In this document: positions 1-6,421 of the stretch, piece by piece
How positions within the stretch are numbered: position 1 is the first letter of the stretch
Layout of the letters: each line of letters starts with the position of its first letter
DNA from: Chloroflexota bacterium
GTDB lineage: Bacteria > Chloroflexota > Anaerolineae > SpSt-600
NCBI GenBank assembly: GCA_011041825.1
Contig: DRAO01000291.1
Location: 1 to 7,099, forward strand
Direction: 5' to 3'
DNA: 7,099 nt
Notes under the pieces: generated by a model
What the model was told of the DNA's origin: nothing
What the model saw: the letters and a program-made list of their open reading frames with translations, nothing else
The model's database searches: none
Position numbers and translations under genes: made by a program

Positions 1-2
1 CC

Positions 3-1697
3 CCTATCCCTACCCCCACACCGCCCTCGTACAGCCTTGGGGAGGAGGAGGTCTTCTGGATTTCCGACCAACCCAACAACCGCTATTTCACCACCACGGC
101 TGTGCTGAAATACGTGACCCCCCACCTCTATGTGTGGCTGGAGAAAGGCTACCGGGTGGATGAAAGGGCCCTCCGGGAGGCTGCTGACCGCTTCGATAAT
201 GAGATTTACCCCCGCAACCGGGCCCTCTTCGGCTCGGAACGCTCCCCCGGGATTGATAATGACCCCCGTATCCACATCTTCAATGGACACGTGCCCGGTG
301 TGGGAGGATATTACTCCAGTGCCGATGAATATCCCCGGGCCGTAAACCCTTACTCCAATGAGAAGGAAATTTTCTACATAAACCTGGATGTGGTGAAACC
401 TGGCAGCGGCTTTTACGAATCCATATTGGCTCACGAGTTCCAGCATATGATTCACTGGAACGTAGACCGCAACGAAGACACCTGGGTAAACGAGGGGCTC
501 TCACAACTGGCGGAGTACATAAACAGACTCCCCGGAAATGGCTCCAAAGAAGCCTTTGCCCACAATCCGGACACCCAGCTTACCTCCTGGCCCGATGAGC
601 CGAAGGACGCCCTGCCCAATTATGGGGCTAGCTTCCTGTTTATGGCCTATTTCCTGGAGCGTTTTGGGGAAGAAAGCTTGCGCAAGCTCGTGGCTTCGCC
701 TGCTAATGGTGTGACCGCCTTCAATGAAATCCTTGCCCCTATGGGCCTCAGCTTCGAGGATGTCTTTGCCGACTGGTTAATCGCCAACTACCTGGATGAG
801 CCTTCGCTTGCGGATGGGCGATACGGTTACAGGGAGATTGACCCCTTCCCCCCGGCCATTGAGAGGCAGTATCGGCATTACCCCATCACCCGTGAGAGCA
901 CAGTCCATCAATATGGGGCAGATTACATAGAATTAAGGGGCCAGAAGCCGTTGACCATCCGCTTCAGCGGGAGCCCCACCGTGACACTGGCTCCGGTTCG
1001 GCCCCACAGCGGGCAATTTATGTGGTGGTCGAACAGGGGGGATGAGGGGGATTCCACCTTGACGAAGGCTTTCGATTTGAGAGGCGTGGATAAGGCCACG
1101 CTGCAAGTTTGGATGTGGTACGACATCGAGGAGCACTACGATTACGCTTACATCGAGGTATCCACCGACGGCGGTAAGACCTGGCAATTGTTGAGAGGGC
1201 TTTATACCACCCCTCGGAACCCCAATGGCAACAACCTCGGCTGGGGCTATACGGGCATCTCCGGTAAGCCCGAGTTGCTTCAGAAGGACCGGGCTAAATG
1301 GGTTCGGGAAATAGTGAACCTCAGCCCCTACGCAGGGCAGGAAGTGCTCCTGCGCTTTGAGTACATCACTGATGACGCCGTAAGCCATCCGGGGCTCTTC
1401 ATAGATGATATATCCATCCCCGAGATTGGTTACTATGAGGATTTTGAAAGCGGATATGGCGGCTGGGAGCCCCACGGGTTCATATATACCGATGGTGTGC
1501 TCCCCCAGAAATGGATTGTGCAAGTCATTGAGCTGGGGCATCCTCCTAGGGTCCGCAGGATGGAAATCGGCCCCGATTGCCGGGGGGAAATGGAGGTGCA
1601 ACTCGGGGCCGAGGTCCCCAAGGCAGTGCTGGTTATAAGCGCTTACGCCCCCGCCACAAGCGAATTGGCCCGTTATACCTACACAATCACACCCTGA
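3..1697 (+). CDS. Secreted zinc metalloprotease with immune-inhibitor-A-like C-terminal domains (5' partial)
   Basis: The frame stays open to the left edge, with protein-like sequence (YSLGEEEVFWISD) before the GTG at 102. The true start is therefore outside the window and 564 C-terminal residues are seen. The catalytic signature HEFQH lies at 432-446 (residues 144-148 of the visible part), and a downstream NEG motif puts a Glu at 492-494 as the likely third zinc ligand. HExxH followed by NEG is the gluzincin pattern, as in hyicolysin-like M30 peptidases, not the HExxHxxGxxH of true M6 enzymes. From about 1010 to 1430 comes a jelly-roll domain (WMWYDIE, STDGGKTW, FIDDISI) like the MAM/VEG domain of immune inhibitor A, then a last beta-sandwich to the stop. 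The expected role is extracellular protein degradation. A signal peptide cannot be checked. No terminator follows; gyrB starts 63 bases later from its own promoter. Confidence 0.85.
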   Translation, partial: PIPTPTPPSYSLGEEEVFWISDQPNNRYFTTTAVLKYVTPHLYVWLEKGYRVDERALREAADRFDNEIYPRNRALFGSERSPGIDNDPRIHIFNGHVPGVGGYYSSADEYPRAVNPYSNEKEIFYINLDVVKPGSGFYESILAHEFQHMIHWNVDRNEDTWVNEGLSQLAEYINRLPGNGSKEAFAHNPDTQLTSWPDEPKDALPNYGASFLFMAYFLERFGEESLRKLVASPANGVTAFNEILAPMGLSFEDVFADWLIANYLDEPSLADGRYGYREIDPFPPAIERQYRHYPITRESTVHQYGADYIELRGQKPLTIRFSGSPTVTLAPVRPHSGQFMWWSNRGDEGDSTLTKAFDLRGVDKATLQVWMWYDIEEHYDYAYIEVSTDGGKTWQLLRGLYTTPRNPNGNNLGWGYTGISGKPELLQKDRAKWVREIVNLSPYAGQEVLLRFEYITDDAVSHPGLFIDDISIPEIGYYEDFESGYGGWEPHGFIYTDGVLPQKWIVQVIELGHPPRVRRMEIGPDCRGEMEVQLGAEVPKAVLVISAYAPATSELARYTYTITP

Positions 1698-1698
1698 T

Positions 1699-1727
1699 TT
1701 TTCAGAACAAACGTTTTATGCTAGAAT
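1699..1727 (+). promoter_or_regulatory. Extended -10 promoter for gyrB
   Basis: A -10 hexamer TAGAAT at 1722-1727 is preceded by TGC at 1719-1721, an extended -10. A weak -35 TTTTCA (1699-1704) lies 17 bases upstream. The predicted transcript starts near 1734 and leaves a leader of about 27 bases before the GTG at 1761. The site lies wholly in the gap after the protease stop, so gyrB can be transcribed independently. Confidence 0.6.
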
Positions 1728-1746
1728 AAGGGGGAGGAATGCAGAG

Positions 1747-1755
1747 AGGAGGTGA
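1747..1755 (+). promoter_or_regulatory. Ribosome binding site that fixes the gyrB start
   Basis: AGGAGGTGA is a full-length Shine-Dalgarno sequence. It contains an in-frame GTG (1752-1754) that could be mistaken for the start. The next in-frame GTG at 1761 sits 8 bases after GGAGG, the ideal spacing, and is the likely start. Confidence 0.8.
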
Positions 1756-1760
1756 AGGCA

Positions 1761-3668
1761 GTGGTTGAGGTTCCGCTGGAATACGATGCCAGTAAGATAC
1801 AGGTGCTGGAAGGGCTTGAGGCAGTGCGTCGCCGCCCCGGAATGTACATCGGCTCCACAGATATCCGGGGTCTGCATCACCTGGTTTATGAGGTCGTGGA
1901 CAACGCCGTTGACGAAGCCCTGGCCGGATTCTGTGACCGGATTGAAATCACCATCCATAAGGATAACTCGGTTACCGTGGTGGATAACGGGCGAGGCATC
2001 CCTGTGGACATCCATCCTCAGGTGAAAAAGCCGGCCTTAGAGGTGGTGATGACCACCTTACACGCAGGGGCTAAGTTTGGCAGCGGGAGCTATAAGGTGG
2101 CATCGGGCCTGCACGGGGTAGGCGTCTCCGCCGTCAACGCCCTCTCCGAATGGCTGGAAGTGGAGGTACGGAGGAACGGCCATATCTACCGCCAGCGTTA
2201 TGAGCGGGGAAGGCCAGTTACCCCCGTGAAGAAAGTGGGCAGGGCAAAGGGCAAGGAGACGGGGACCATCGTGCACTTCCTGCCCGATAGGGAAATCTTC
2301 AAGAAAATTGATTACAGGTTTGAGACCCTGGTCCAGCGCTTCCGGGAAATGGCCTTCTTAACCAAGGGCTTAACCATCAGATTCGTGGACGAACGGGCCG
2401 ACCGGGAGATGAGCTTTTACTTTGAAGGTGGCATCCTCTCCTTTGTGCGCTACCTCAACCGTAACCGGAAGGTGCTCCACTCCCCTATCTACGTGGAGAA
2501 AGTTGTAAACGGCACCCTCGTGGAGGTGGCCATCCAGTACACCGATGAGTACTCCGAATCGGTGTTTGCTTTCGCCAACAACATAAACACTGTGGACGGC
2601 GGCACCCACCTGACCGGGTTCCGTTCGGCGCTGACCCGCACCCTGAACGAATATGCCCGCAAGCAGGGGTTCCTCAAGGACAGCGACCCGAACTTCACCG
2701 GAGAAGATGTGCGGGAGGGCCTCACGGCCATCATCAGCGTGAAACTCCCCGAACCCCAGTTCGAGAGCCAGACCAAGGCCAAACTGGGCAATGCCGAGGT
2801 CAAAGGGCAGGTGGAATCAGTGGTTAGCGAGGCCCTGAGCCGCTGGTTGGAGGAGAACCCCCGGGAGGCTAAGGTCATCATCGAGAAATGCCTGACCACC
2901 TCCAGGGCGAGGCAGGCAGCCCGGAGGGCCAGAGACCTGGTTATACGCAAGAGCGTGCTGGAGAGTATGACCCTGCCGGGGAAGCTGGCCGATTGCTCCC
3001 TGCGTGACCCCAATCAGACGGAGATTTTCATCGTGGAGGGTGATTCGGCTGGGGGGTCGGCCAAGCAGGGGCGAGACCGGCGCTTCCAGGCGGTGCTGCC
3101 CATAAGGGGTAAAATCCTCAACGTGGAGAAGGCCCGGCTTGACAGGGCCCTCAACAACAATGAAATCCGGGCCCTCATCACCGCCTTAGGCACAGGCATC
3201 GGCGACCAATTCGACATTTCCAAGCTCCGCTATGGGCGCATCATCCTCCTGGCCGACGCCGACGTAGACGGAGCCCACATCCGCACTTTACTCCTCACCT
3301 TCTTCTACCGGTATATGCCAGCATTGATAGAGCGGGGGCACCTCTTCATCGCCCAGCCGCCCCTGTACCGCATCCAGGCGGGGAAGAAGCATTATTACGC
3401 ATATAGCGAGGAGGAGAAGGAGAAAATCCTCAAGAAACTCAAGGGCAAGCAGGTAACCATTCAGCGTTACAAGGGATTGGGCGAGATGAACCCCGAACAG
3501 CTCTGGGAGACCACAATGAACCCGGAGAACCGTACTCTCCTCCAGGTGACCATAGAGGATGCGGCTTCTGCCGACAGGACTTTCAGCATCCTGATGGGCT
3601 CCAGCGTCCCGCCTCGCCGCCGCTTTATCCAGACCCACGCCAAGAAGGTGAGGAACCTGGATGTGTGA
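1761..3668 (+). CDS. gyrB: DNA gyrase subunit B
   Basis: This is the ATPase and TOPRIM subunit of DNA gyrase, which with GyrA (A2B2) introduces negative supercoils in the cytoplasm. The 635 residues match the usual length of the short GyrB form without the large proteobacterial insertion. GHKL ATPase motifs are intact: E44 and N48 in [12 protein letters not shown]75 in VDNGRGIP, and [14 protein letters not shown] at 116-129. The transducer lysine is K339 in QTKAKLG. The TOPRIM domain shows EGDSAGGSA with E426, and DADVDGAH with D499, D501 and D503. The C-terminal [15 protein letters not shown] starts at 568. The forms of ALGTGIGD and NLDV at the end favour GyrB over ParE. The start is GTG 1761, chosen by ribosome binding site spacing. 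The gene stands alone, without recF, dnaA or gyrA next to it. It converges on the cytidine deaminase gene with a 34-base gap. Confidence 0.96.
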   Translation: MVEVPLEYDASKIQVLEGLEAVRRRPGMYIGSTDIRGLHHLVYEVVDNAVDEALAGFCDRIEITIHKDNSVTVVDNGRGIPVDIHPQVKKPALEVVMTTLHAGAKFGSGSYKVASGLHGVGVSAVNALSEWLEVEVRRNGHIYRQRYERGRPVTPVKKVGRAKGKETGTIVHFLPDREIFKKIDYRFETLVQRFREMAFLTKGLTIRFVDERADREMSFYFEGGILSFVRYLNRNRKVLHSPIYVEKVVNGTLVEVAIQYTDEYSESVFAFANNINTVDGGTHLTGFRSALTRTLNEYARKQGFLKDSDPNFTGEDVREGLTAIISVKLPEPQFESQTKAKLGNAEVKGQVESVVSEALSRWLEENPREAKVIIEKCLTTSRARQAARRARDLVIRKSVLESMTLPGKLADCSLRDPNQTEIFIVEGDSAGGSAKQGRDRRFQAVLPIRGKILNVEKARLDRALNNNEIRALITALGTGIGDQFDISKLRYGRIILLADADVDGAHIRTLLLTFFYRYMPALIERGHLFIAQPPLYRIQAGKKHYYAYSEEEKEKILKKLKGKQVTIQRYKGLGEMNPEQLWETTMNPENRTLLQVTIEDAASADRTFSILMGSSVPPRRRFIQTHAKKVRNLDV

Positions 3669-3702
3669 GCTGGCCACCTGATACCATTCAGCGAAGTTCC
3701 GC

Positions 3703-4092
3703 CTATAAGAGGCGTGGGGTGAACCCATACGGGAGCAGGTCTTTAAGGGTGTATTCCTTCCGGTTGCCCTGGGCATCCACCAGGATTATGGTGAACTTGG
3801 CGAAATCGGGGACGAATTCCGCCATTACCTGGAGGCAGGCCCCGCAAGGGGGAGCGCCGTTTTCAGTGACAACCGCTATGGCGTGGAAGTCCCTCTCTCC
3901 CTCGGATATGGCCTTGTAAAAGGCGTTGCGCTCGGCACACACGCTCAGGCCATAGGAAGCATTTTCCACGTTGCAGGCGGCATAAATCTTGCCGGAAGCC
4001 CCCAAAAGGGCAGCGCCAACCTTGTAACCGGAATACGGGGCGTGAGCCCTCTGGCGTACTTCCTGTGCCCTATGAATCATTTCTTCCCTCAC
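3703..4092 (-). CDS. cdd: Cytidine deaminase
   Basis: This enzyme hydrolytically deaminates cytidine and deoxycytidine to uridine and deoxyuridine in cytoplasmic pyrimidine salvage. At 129 residues it has the size of the homotetrameric class. The zinc site is complete: C52 with catalytic E54 in CAERNA, and C83 and C86 in PCGACLQV. APYSGYKVGAAL at 18-29 and CNVENASYG at 40-48 form the nucleoside pocket. The Arg that usually follows the last zinc Cys (PCGACRQ) is Leu here, a change in an otherwise canonical protein. GTG 4092 is chosen because a full Shine-Dalgarno lies 9 bases upstream; the ATG at 4080 is too far away. The start overlaps the stop of the upstream YkoP-like gene by 4 bases (GTGA), implying translational coupling. 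No clear terminator is seen before gyrB. Confidence 0.95.
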   Translation of the reverse strand: MREEMIHRAQEVRQRAHAPYSGYKVGAALLGASGKIYAACNVENASYGLSVCAERNAFYKAISEGERDFHAIAVVTENGAPPCGACLQVMAEFVPDFAKFTIILVDAQGNRKEYTLKDLLPYGFTPRLL

Positions 4093-4757
4093 TTGGTCTC
4101 ACCTCCTCTGGCAAGGATTCTTGTGATGCTTTCGATGTGCTGGTTTCGCCCCTGTACGGATGGCGCCCCTTCTCTCCCGTACCTCCGCAAGAGCTCCTCC
4201 TTGCGCATCCATATCCGGTAACGGCACATACCAAGCAGGCTCTTTTTCTTAAGGCTGGCGGGATTAAAAGCCCAGATCAAAGCCCAGGAGTAGAAGTTCT
4301 CCCAGAACTCGGCGAAATGCTCCCATATGCCCTTTGGCTCCCTGGAATCGAGCACAAATCCGAGGCGATTGATCAACTCCTCAAACTGCTTCTCTTTGAC
4401 TTTGGGGAAGGCCATCTCCCCCTTCAGGAATTCCGCCTCTCTCAGGCGAGGCTCCTGTCGGATGTAATCGGCCAGGAGGTGGAGGGAGTACCGCAATTTC
4501 TTCAGGAACTTCTCCCCCCACTCCAAATCAGGCCCTTCAGGGGGCATAACAGGGATGTGTTCGTTCCAGAGGTGCAGTTCCACCAGCGGTTGCCCGGCCT
4601 CCACCTCTATGCCGTCGCTTACCTTTGCCCGGGTTGGGCTTGTAACCAGAGAAAACCGCAATATACAATCCGCATCATCGGTGAACTCCTCCACCTTGGA
4701 GAGCTTCCGAATCAGAGCATCAATGGCATATACTGAGAGGCGCAGAGGATTTTTCAT
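4089..4757 (-). CDS. YkoP-like domain protein of unknown function
   Basis: A 222-residue soluble-looking protein. The N-terminal half carries the pattern of the YkoP family: ILRFSLV, then a short DG-containing turn (VSDGIEVEAGQPLVELHLWNE), then a helix with leucines and basic residues. The C-terminal half keeps the family-like WMRKEELLRRYG near residue 190. The biochemical role of YkoP proteins is not known to me; in some bacteria the domain is linked to polysaccharide deacetylases, which hints at the cell envelope but proves nothing here. No signal peptide or convincing membrane helix is seen. ATG 4757 is preferred, with AAGGGG at 4765-4770 spaced 7 bases. A longer frame from TTG 4814 has no good ribosome site and adds low-complexity residues. 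The gene lies 104 bases downstream of the AcnX gene and overlaps cdd by 4 bases. Confidence 0.65.
   Translation of the reverse strand: MKNPLRLSVYAIDALIRKLSKVEEFTDDADCILRFSLVTSPTRAKVSDGIEVEAGQPLVELHLWNEHIPVMPPEGPDLEWGEKFLKKLRYSLHLLADYIRQEPRLREAEFLKGEMAFPKVKEKQFEELINRLGFVLDSREPKGIWEHFAEFWENFYSWALIWAFNPASLKKKSLLGMCRYRIWMRKEELLRRYGREGAPSVQGRNQHIESITRILARGGETK
4099..4107 (-). promoter_or_regulatory. Ribosome binding site for cdd inside the upstream gene
   Basis: On the minus strand this reads AGGAGGTGA, a full match to the anti-Shine-Dalgarno. It lies within the last codons of the YkoP-like gene and 9 bases (from GGAGG) before the GTG at 4092. It decides the cdd start and supports coupling between the two genes. 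Confidence 0.8.
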
Positions 4758-4861
4758 CAGTTTACCCCTTTCCCTTTTGTTGTCCCCGAAAAGGGGCGAT
4801 GTCTTTGCGTTCAACCGTCGAGAAGCGCTTTTCTCCGGCGGCTCTGCCGTCCCAAACCCCG
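4758..4861 (-). other. Intergenic spacer inside the minus-strand operon
   Basis: The 104-base gap between the AcnX gene and the YkoP-like gene holds only short imperfect hairpins: CCCC-GAAAA-GGGG at about 4787-4799, and GAGAA/TTCTC arms near 4820-4835. None has a following T-run in the operon's direction, and no good promoter hexamer pair is seen. It is too short to hold a remnant of an AcnX small subunit. It may serve as an mRNA processing or stability region. Confidence 0.4.
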
Positions 4862-6043
4862 TTATAAAGCTATTTCGATACAGCGTTCAAGGGAGGAGAA
4901 GAACACCCGCACGCCTGCATAGGAAGGCAGGTAGAAAGCAGCCTTAGCCGAATTGGTGGCCACGCTCCTTATCCCCAGGGCCTCCACCGGTGCTACTACC
5001 AGGCAGGTATCGGCAAGCACCAACCCTCCCGCTTCCTCGATGACTTCCACAGCTTTCCTGGCCTTCTGGCGCACCTCTCGCCCTGTGGTAACCCACAGCC
5101 TGGCCTTCAGCTTGTGCCCTTGCACCAGGGAAGCCACCTGCTCTAGCTGCTTCTCAGAGGAGTGAGGACACCCTATCCACACCAGGTCAACCTGTTCCGG
5201 CGGGGAACTCAGGGCTCGGTATGCCTCGTCGAGGGATTTCACCTTGAGGCTGTGGGAAGGGGGAAGCATCACTTCGCTTGCTTCAGGGGTTATCCCCTCT
5301 ACGTGATACAGGGCCACCGCCCCCGAAGCCGCCATCGCCGCCCCCAGAGCCCGCAATTCATCCCACCCCGGGCTGGAATCCGCCAGGAAGCGGAAATAAG
5401 GGATGCCACCTTTGACCTCTTTCCCTACCAGGTAACCCAGAGCCCCAAAATCGGCCTCATCCCGCAGGGGGCAGCTAACCTCTACCAGGTGGGTGGGGTT
5501 ACGGCCCTCGTCGGTGTGAAGGCCGTAACAGGCGGTGCGCCCTACGATAGCTGCTGCCAAAGCCGAGGGACCACCCTCTCGGTTGGTCCTGGCTCCCAGC
5601 ACTGAATTGGCGAAGCTGACGGCAGAGGATTCTGCCCAGGCCAGATGTTCCCCTCGGGAAGGGCGGGGCTCCATCAGGTAAGGGGCACAGGTGAGGGTGG
5701 GTTGCACCCCCATAGCTGCTAAGGCCTCCACGACCTCCCTCTGCTTACGGGCGAACCCCTCGGGGATTCCCATCTCCTTCCAGCGTCCTAAATCCATACC
5801 TGCCGGGTTCATCATTGCGGGGATAGCAACCCTGGCTCCTTCAGAAGCCCACTGCTTGAGGAAATCTAACCCGGCTTCGCCGATGTTCTTATAGCTTATC
5901 CCGGAGATTTGGGCGCTTTTGATGGGAACTGTGTGGTCAGCTCCGTAAATCTCCCCCAGAGCTGCCACAATCTCCATTGCTCTCCGGGCAGCAGGCCCTC
6001 GTTTGCCTGCAAGTATGGCCTTTTCCTCAGGGCTCAGCTTCAT
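4862..6043 (-). CDS. Aconitase X large (catalytic) subunit, DUF521 family
   Basis: This 393-residue protein matches the AcnX catalytic subunit in length and motifs. It has ISYKNIGEAGLDFL at 49-62, the core with NSVLGARTNREGG at 146-158, and GRTACYGLHTDEGRNP at 168-183. Three cysteines fit the iron-sulfur ligands of the family: C119 (TCAPYL), C292 (GCPHSS) and C347 (DTC). Known members are the archaeal phosphomevalonate dehydratase large subunit and cis-3-hydroxy-L-proline dehydratase. The sequence alone does not let me choose between these and other dehydratase roles. Two-subunit members need a small swivel-domain partner (DUF126), often encoded next door. No such gene is in this window, and the protein is too short to be the fused form. 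ATG 6043 has GGGAG 7 bases upstream and a strong promoter about 20 bases further up. Confidence 0.85.
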   Translation of the reverse strand: MKLSPEEKAILAGKRGPAARRAMEIVAALGEIYGADHTVPIKSAQISGISYKNIGEAGLDFLKQWASEGARVAIPAMMNPAGMDLGRWKEMGIPEGFARKQREVVEALAAMGVQPTLTCAPYLMEPRPSRGEHLAWAESSAVSFANSVLGARTNREGGPSALAAAIVGRTACYGLHTDEGRNPTHLVEVSCPLRDEADFGALGYLVGKEVKGGIPYFRFLADSSPGWDELRALGAAMAASGAVALYHVEGITPEASEVMLPPSHSLKVKSLDEAYRALSSPPEQVDLVWIGCPHSSEKQLEQVASLVQGHKLKARLWVTTGREVRQKARKAVEVIEEAGGLVLADTCLVVAPVEALGIRSVATNSAKAAFYLPSYAGVRVFFSSLERCIEIAL

Positions 6044-6072
6044 CGGCGTTCTCCCGCAAAATACTTGACGTA

Positions 6073-6101
6073 ATTATACACTAATTTTCAAGAGTTGTCA
6101 C
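6073..6101 (-). promoter_or_regulatory. Sigma70-type promoter for the acnX-ykoP-like-cdd operon
   Basis: On the minus strand a consensus -10 TATAAT (6078-6073) lies exactly 17 bases from a -35 GTGACA (6101-6096, one mismatch to TTGACA apart from the first base class). Transcription would start near 6065, giving a leader of about 22 bases. No comparable promoter is seen in the 104-base gap before the YkoP-like gene, so the three minus-strand genes probably share this one. Confidence 0.75.
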
Positions 6102-6115
6102 CTTTCTGGCGAACG

Positions 6116-6297
6116 AGGGTGTTGAAAAACTCCGGGGTTAGAAACTACTCCGCAGGCTAGGGATAGAAAAAAGGGGTGTTTTCTCGTGCGAGGGCGAAGC
6201 CCCCGCACGAGAAAACACTTCAAAAAATGCTTTTTAGCCTGCCCTCGCCGGAGGGAACCATCTGAGCAAGAACAGCGTGGCACTTTTTCAACACCCT
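6116..6297. mobile_element. MITE-like palindromic element, 182 bp, no coding capacity
   Basis: The ends are perfect 14-base inverted repeats: AGGGTGTTGAAAAA at 6116-6129 and its reverse complement at 6284-6297. Nested inside are further inverted arms: CTCCGG (6130-6135) with CCGGAG (6248-6253), GCAGGCTA (6152-6159) with TAGCCTGC (6235-6242), and a 15-bp central stem (6176-6190 with 6204-6218). The whole unit could fold into one long interrupted hairpin. It encodes no transposase, so it would be mobilised in trans by an insertion sequence with the same ends; I cannot name the family. The flanks CTGGCGAACG (6106-6115) and TTGGCGAGCG (6298-6307) agree at 8 of 10 positions and may be a decayed target duplication. 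Confidence 0.75.
6176..6218. repeat. Strong central hairpin of the MITE
   Basis: Arms GTGTTTTCTCGTGCG (6176-6190) and CGCACGAGAAAACAC (6204-6218) are perfectly complementary over 15 bp. After one A/C mismatch the stem continues with GGGC/GCCC and closes on a GAA loop (6196-6198). Read on the minus strand, the stem is followed by CCC and a run of six T, which resembles an intrinsic terminator in that direction. Confidence 0.8.
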
Positions 6298-6317
6298 TTG
6301 GCGAGCGGGAGGGTGCT

Positions 6318-6346
6318 TTGACTAAAAGGGCTTTTTCTGCTACACT
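6318..6346 (+). promoter_or_regulatory. Extended -10 promoter for the transketolase-like gene
   Basis: A -35 TTGACT (6318-6323) and a -10 TACACT (6341-6346) are separated by 17 bases, with TGC (6338-6340) forming an extended -10. Transcription would start near 6353 and leave a leader of about 69 bases. The spacer contains a small inverted repeat, AAAAG-GG-CTTTT (6324-6335). The promoter starts 21 bases beyond the MITE and does not depend on it for its core elements. Confidence 0.7.
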
Positions 6347-6361
6347 TAGCTTCGTTGATGA

Positions 6362-6380
6362 TTTCTGCCTGTTGCAGAAA
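6362..6380 (+). promoter_or_regulatory. Leader hairpin upstream of the transketolase-like gene
   Basis: TTTCTGC (6362-6368) and GCAGAAA (6374-6380) form a perfect 7-bp stem with a 5-base loop in the predicted 5' leader. It ends 26 bases before the ribosome binding site. There is no following T-run, so a stability or regulatory role is more likely than termination; it is also short enough to be chance. Confidence 0.35.
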
Positions 6381-6406
6381 GGGGACAAAAGACCACAATT
6401 CCTGTC

Positions 6407-6413
6407 AAGGAGG
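6407..6413 (+). promoter_or_regulatory. Ribosome binding site of the transketolase-like gene
   Basis: AAGGAGG lies 8 bases before the ATG at 6422, a near-perfect Shine-Dalgarno that fixes this start even though the gene runs off the window. Confidence 0.8.
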
Positions 6414-6421
6414 AACTGAAA

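Larger units (their letters stand above)
6044..6421. other. Divergent intergenic region between the AcnX operon and the transketolase-like gene
   Basis: This 378-base non-coding region is fully accounted for, in order: the ribosome site and promoter of the minus-strand operon, the MITE, the plus-strand promoter, its leader hairpin and its ribosome site. Without the MITE the two -35 elements would be only about 25-35 bases apart, a compact divergent promoter region. Short frames crossing it read through the repeat and are not gene-like. Confidence 0.7.

Noticed and set aside
102..104. GTG at 102 as the start of the metalloprotease
   Set aside because: The same frame is open to base 3 and its translation continues the protein family pattern, so the gene begins outside the window.
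933..1601. 222-codon open frame antisense to the metalloprotease
   Set aside because: It is a shadow of the real gene: no family motifs, no ribosome site, and the plus-strand frame is clearly coding.
3700..3714. CGCCT-ATAAG-AGGCG hairpin as a terminator between gyrB and cdd
   Set aside because: The stem is only 5 bp, overlaps the cdd stop and has no T-run on either side.
3288..3776. 162-codon minus-strand frame across the gyrB end and the cdd end
   Set aside because: It overlaps two well-supported genes in other frames and resembles nothing recognisable.
4065..4736. 223-codon plus-strand frame opposite the YkoP-like gene
   Set aside because: It is antisense to a frame with a promoter-linked operon, a coupled stop and family motifs; no ribosome site.
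4758..4814. Longer YkoP-like protein from a TTG at 4814
   Set aside because: There is no good ribosome site before it, and the added residues come from a hairpin-bearing spacer. ATG 4757 has a spaced AAGGGG.
6065..6093. TTGACG at 6065-6070 as a plus-strand -35
   Set aside because: No acceptable -10 lies 16-18 bases downstream; the AT-rich stretch is better explained by the minus-strand promoter.
6116..6297. CRISPR repeat or tRNA-like structure in the palindromic region
   Set aside because: There is a single nested palindrome with no regularly spaced direct repeats and no cloverleaf pattern or CCA-type end.
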